64,000 nucleotides of DNA from Chitinimonas prasina. GTDB taxonomy: Bacteria; Pseudomonadota; Gammaproteobacteria; Burkholderiales; Chitinimonadaceae. The stretch covers positions 1,144,117 to 1,208,116 of the forward strand of contig NZ_BSOG01000001.1 of assembly GCF_030160395.1 (NCBI RefSeq), written 5' to 3'. Positions within the stretch are counted from its first letter, which is position 1. Every line of letters starts with the position of its first letter. Position numbers and translations under genes: made by a program. The notes beneath the pieces were generated by a model. The model ran no database searches. It saw only the letters and a program-made list of their open reading frames with translations, and had not been told where the DNA came from. Positions 62,049 through 64,000 of the stretch are shown here, piece after piece.

Positions 62049-62552
62049 ATGAAACCCCTCGTCAAACTGGGCCTGGGCCTGGCTATCGCCGGTGCCATCG
62101 CCACCTTCTTCTTTGCCGACAACCTGGGCCGCAGCGCCGCCCCAGCCGTGCAATACACCTCGCTCAAGGGCGAACAGCTCAGCCAGGCCAGCCTGAAGGG
62201 CAAGGTGGTACTGGTGAATTTCTGGTACCCCAGCTGCGTGGGCTGCGTCAGCGAGACCCCCAAGCTGGTCGCCACCCACCACAAATTCAAGGGCCGCGAT
62301 TTTGCTACCGTAGGCGTGACCATGAATATCGACCCGCCCCAGGTCATCAACGCCTTCGCCGAGCGGTTCCAGATACCCTATTTCATCGCCCTGGATATCG
62401 ACGGCAGCATCGCCCAGCGCTTTGGCGACGTCAGGCTGGCCCCCACCAGCTTCCTGATCGACAAGCAGGGCCGCATTGTCCGCCGCTACCTGGGCGAACC
62501 CGATTTCGAACAGTTGCACGCCCTGATCGAGGAAAAACTCAAGGAAAGCTGA
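62049..62552 (+). CDS. TlpA-like thioredoxin-fold protein
   Basis: 167 residues from ATG at 62049 (signal-anchor MKPLVKLGLGLAIAGAIATFFF span 1-22). Membrane-bound periplasmic domain with WYPSCVGC: the CxxC is C-V-G-C, and the usual Trp-Cys junction is Trp-Tyr-Pro-Ser-Cys. AhpC/TSA-type strand pattern, cis-Pro in APTSFLID. Probably a thiol-disulfide protein for cytochrome c maturation or copper insertion; not proven. Confidence 0.85.
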   Translation: MKPLVKLGLGLAIAGAIATFFFADNLGRSAAPAVQYTSLKGEQLSQASLKGKVVLVNFWYPSCVGCVSETPKLVATHHKFKGRDFATVGVTMNIDPPQVINAFAERFQIPYFIALDIDGSIAQRFGDVRLAPTSFLIDKQGRIVRRYLGEPDFEQLHALIEEKLKES

Positions 62553-62626
62553 ACGCCGGTGGCGAGGCATCTGTCCTAGCCCTAAGTGACTGCAATGCCC
62601 GATTGGTACGGGCGTTCCAAGCTGAC

Positions 62627-62655
62627 AAACGGCCGCTTATAGCGGCCGTTTGGTT
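62627..62655 (+). terminator. intrinsic terminator after the TlpA-like gene
   Basis: AAACGGCCGCT (62627-62637) pairs with AGCGGCCGTTT (62641-62651), then GGTT. A smaller hairpin GCCCG/CGGGC lies at 62597-62613. Confidence 0.82.
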
Positions 62656-62731
62656 ATGGCCTTGTGGCGAGCAGCACCTATGCTCATATAACAGGTATTA
62701 CCGCCACATACCGAGCCTTCCGGAGGATGAA

Positions 62732-63268
62732 ATGATTTCGTGGAAAAACCACTTCCTGTACCAGGCCGACTACCAGCACTGGGCCAGCGACAAGCTGTTC
62801 GAAAGCCTGGACAAGCTGTCGGATGAAGCGCGCAAGCGGGATGAGGGGCTGTTCTTCAAAAGCGTGCATGGCACGGTCAACCACCTGCTGGTCACCAACC
62901 TGCTGTGGTGGGGACGCCTGCGGGGCGAACCGCAAGATCTGCGACCCGATCAGCAGCTGTACGAAGACTGGCGCGAACTGAAGCAGGCCCTAAAGCAAAC
63001 CCTGCGCCAAACCCAGCACTGGCTGCAGGCGCAACCGGCCGACTTCTTCGAAGGCGAGCTGCGCTACCGCACCACCTCGGGCAAGGAACACACCCTCTGG
63101 GTGCATGACATCCTCACCCATATCGCCACCGACTGCGCCCACCAGCGCGGCCAGGCCTCGGCCGCAGCCACCCGCCTGGGCGCCCCGGCACCGGAGATGG
63201 ACTACAGCTACTACCGGCGCGAGATGCAGGACAGCCTGGCGAATGCGCGGGTGGCGGCAAACGGATAG
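62732..63268 (+). CDS. DinB-family protein
   Basis: 178 residues from ATG at 62732, with CGGAGG seven bases upstream. Four-helix-bundle DinB/YfiT fold with three conserved His: VHGTVNHLLVTNLLWW, DILTHIATDCAHQRGQ. These His bind a divalent metal in the superfamily, which includes mycothiol or bacillithiol transferases. Function here unknown. Confidence 0.85.
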   Translation: MISWKNHFLYQADYQHWASDKLFESLDKLSDEARKRDEGLFFKSVHGTVNHLLVTNLLWWGRLRGEPQDLRPDQQLYEDWRELKQALKQTLRQTQHWLQAQPADFFEGELRYRTTSGKEHTLWVHDILTHIATDCAHQRGQASAAATRLGAPAPEMDYSYYRREMQDSLANARVAANG

Positions 63269-63299
63269 CGAGCTGCAGCACGTAGCCAAATAACTTAAA

Positions 63300-63337
63300 A
63301 ATGAAGAACGCCACCCCGAAGGGTGGCGTTCTTCATT
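63300..63337. terminator. bidirectional terminator between DinB and the oxidoreductase gene
   Basis: A perfect 17-bp stem (63300-63316 with 63321-63337) closed by CGAA tetraloop. AA and TT flank it. Convergent genes end on both sides. Confidence 0.93.
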
Positions 63338-63352
63338 CCAGGTTCCAGCCTG

Positions 63353-64000
63353 TCACAGCCTTACCGGTGCCGGCTTGGCCACCGCCGATGCGGGAGCGGC
63401 CATGCCCTGATATTGCTTGAGCTTGGCATCCCAGTCGGGCTTGACTGCATCGTAGGCCGCCAGCTTGATATGGCCGTAGCCACGAATCTGCTGGATCAGG
63501 CCGACGATATCGGCAGCCTGGGCCAGCTTCTCGCCGGTCAGGCCAGCCAGCAGGGTTTCCAGGCCTTGCTCGAACTCGGTGATCAAGCGGCGTTCCATCT
63601 TGCGGTCTTCGGCGTAGCCAAACAGGTCGAGCTTGCCGCCACGCAGGCCCTTCATCTTGGCCAGCATGCCAAACGCGCCCATCACCCAGCCGCCGAGCTT
63701 GAACTTCTTGGCCTGGCCGTTCTTGGCCAGCCATTGCAGCCAGGTCGGGCCCAGGCTGAAGTTCAGGGTGTAGCTGCCGTCGAACTGCTCGGCCAGTTGC
63801 TTCTTGAATTCGCCGTCGGTGTAGAGCCGCGCTACTTCATATTCGTCCTTGTAGGCCAGTACCTTGAAGTAGGCCCGGGCAGCTGCCCAGGTCAGCAGCT
63901 CGGATTCTGGTGCGGCGCGGCGTTCCGCGTTGCGCACCTTGTCCACCAAGGCGCTGTAGCGGGCAGCATAGGCGGCGTCCTGGTACTGGGTCAGGTCGGC
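63353..64000 (-). CDS. C-terminal part of indolepyruvate:ferredoxin oxidoreductase
   Basis: The frame stays open to the window edge, giving 215 residues of the C-terminus; an internal TTG at 63949 is not taken as start. YQDAAYAARYSALVDKVRNAE (span at the left) and FKKQLAEQFDGSYTLNFSLGPTWL, GRKM.ERRLITEFEQGLETLLAGL and IRGYGHIKLAAYDAVKP are typical of the large single-chain IorA/B-type enzymes (fused). These oxidise arylpyruvates with ferredoxin and CoA. Only the tail is visible, so motifs for TPP and iron-sulfur clusters are not checked. Confidence 0.9.
   Translation of the reverse strand, partial: ADLTQYQDAAYAARYSALVDKVRNAERRAAPESELLTWAAARAYFKVLAYKDEYEVARLYTDGEFKKQLAEQFDGSYTLNFSLGPTWLQWLAKNGQAKKFKLGGWVMGAFGMLAKMKGLRGGKLDLFGYAEDRKMERRLITEFEQGLETLLAGLTGEKLAQAADIVGLIQQIRGYGHIKLAAYDAVKPDWDAKLKQYQGMAAPASAVAKPAPVRL

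Overview
The window is chromosomal DNA of a high-GC betaproteobacterium. The sequence carries a type II secretion (T2SS)-type operon, Tol-Pal, ruvCAB, glnK-amtB with a sigma-54 promoter, a zapB/zapA/6S RNA/fau cluster, a copA-cueR pair and a DksA that keeps only one of its four zinc cysteines. Together these suggest a member of the Neisseriales (Chromobacterium/Chitinimonas-like); this placement is inference and there is no rRNA in the window to confirm it. Genes are densely packed, many with 4-bp ATGA overlaps.

Layout. 1-2.8 kb: the end of an unknown gene, a secreted astacin-type metalloprotease with carbohydrate-binding modules, and a small lipoprotein. 2.9-12 kb: one eleven-gene operon for a T2SS-like machine (major pseudopilin, platform protein, ATPase, four PilM/N/O/P-like assembly proteins, secretin lipoprotein, three more pseudopilins). 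12-20.9 kb: a low-GC orphan gene, a LysR regulator, copper efflux (copA-cueR behind a textbook CueR promoter), an alpha/beta hydrolase, a lysine-less lipoyl-like protein, DAHP synthase and dksA. 21-26.4 kb: cytochrome c, a TonB-like protein, a PAS protein and ruvC-ruvA-ruvB. 26.5-32.6 kb: tolQ-(TraB)-tolR-tolA-(TolA-domain lipoprotein)-tolB-pal-cpoB. 32.8-37.6 kb: a proline iminopeptidase-like hydrolase and a 1,123-residue secreted M66-like metallopeptidase with a ricin-type lectin tail. 37.7-41 kb: a low-GC accessory segment with an ArsR-like regulator divergent from a P450-like/ABM pair, and a lipoprotein. 41-46 kb: an EAL-like/HDOD signalling protein and purE-purK-alkD-purC. 46-48.6 kb: glnK-amtB and ubiK. 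48.7-55.7 kb: heme genes (hemL, hemJ) among a CYTH phosphatase, an M48 lipoprotein protease, two J-like membrane paralogs and rubredoxin. 55.7-64 kb: thiD-thiE, TSUP transporter, EVE protein, fau, 6S RNA, zapA, zapB-like, btuF-like, rbgA-like GTPase, TlpA-like thioredoxin, DinB-like protein and the C-terminal part of an indolepyruvate:ferredoxin oxidoreductase.

How parts may work together. The two secreted metallopeptidases with lectin or carbohydrate-binding tails are plausible substrates of the T2SS-like machine, suggesting a life based on degrading glycosylated polymers (inference). The most unusual points are: a dispersed ~115-nt imperfect palindrome in two copies plus a fragment, with a compensatory base change; ruvC that seems to start at an ATC codon; a P450-like protein lacking the ExxR motif; a tol-pal operon carrying two extra genes; and tandem membrane proteins with J-domain-like heads lacking HPD. 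No CRISPR array, phage, tRNA, rRNA or intact insertion sequence was seen.
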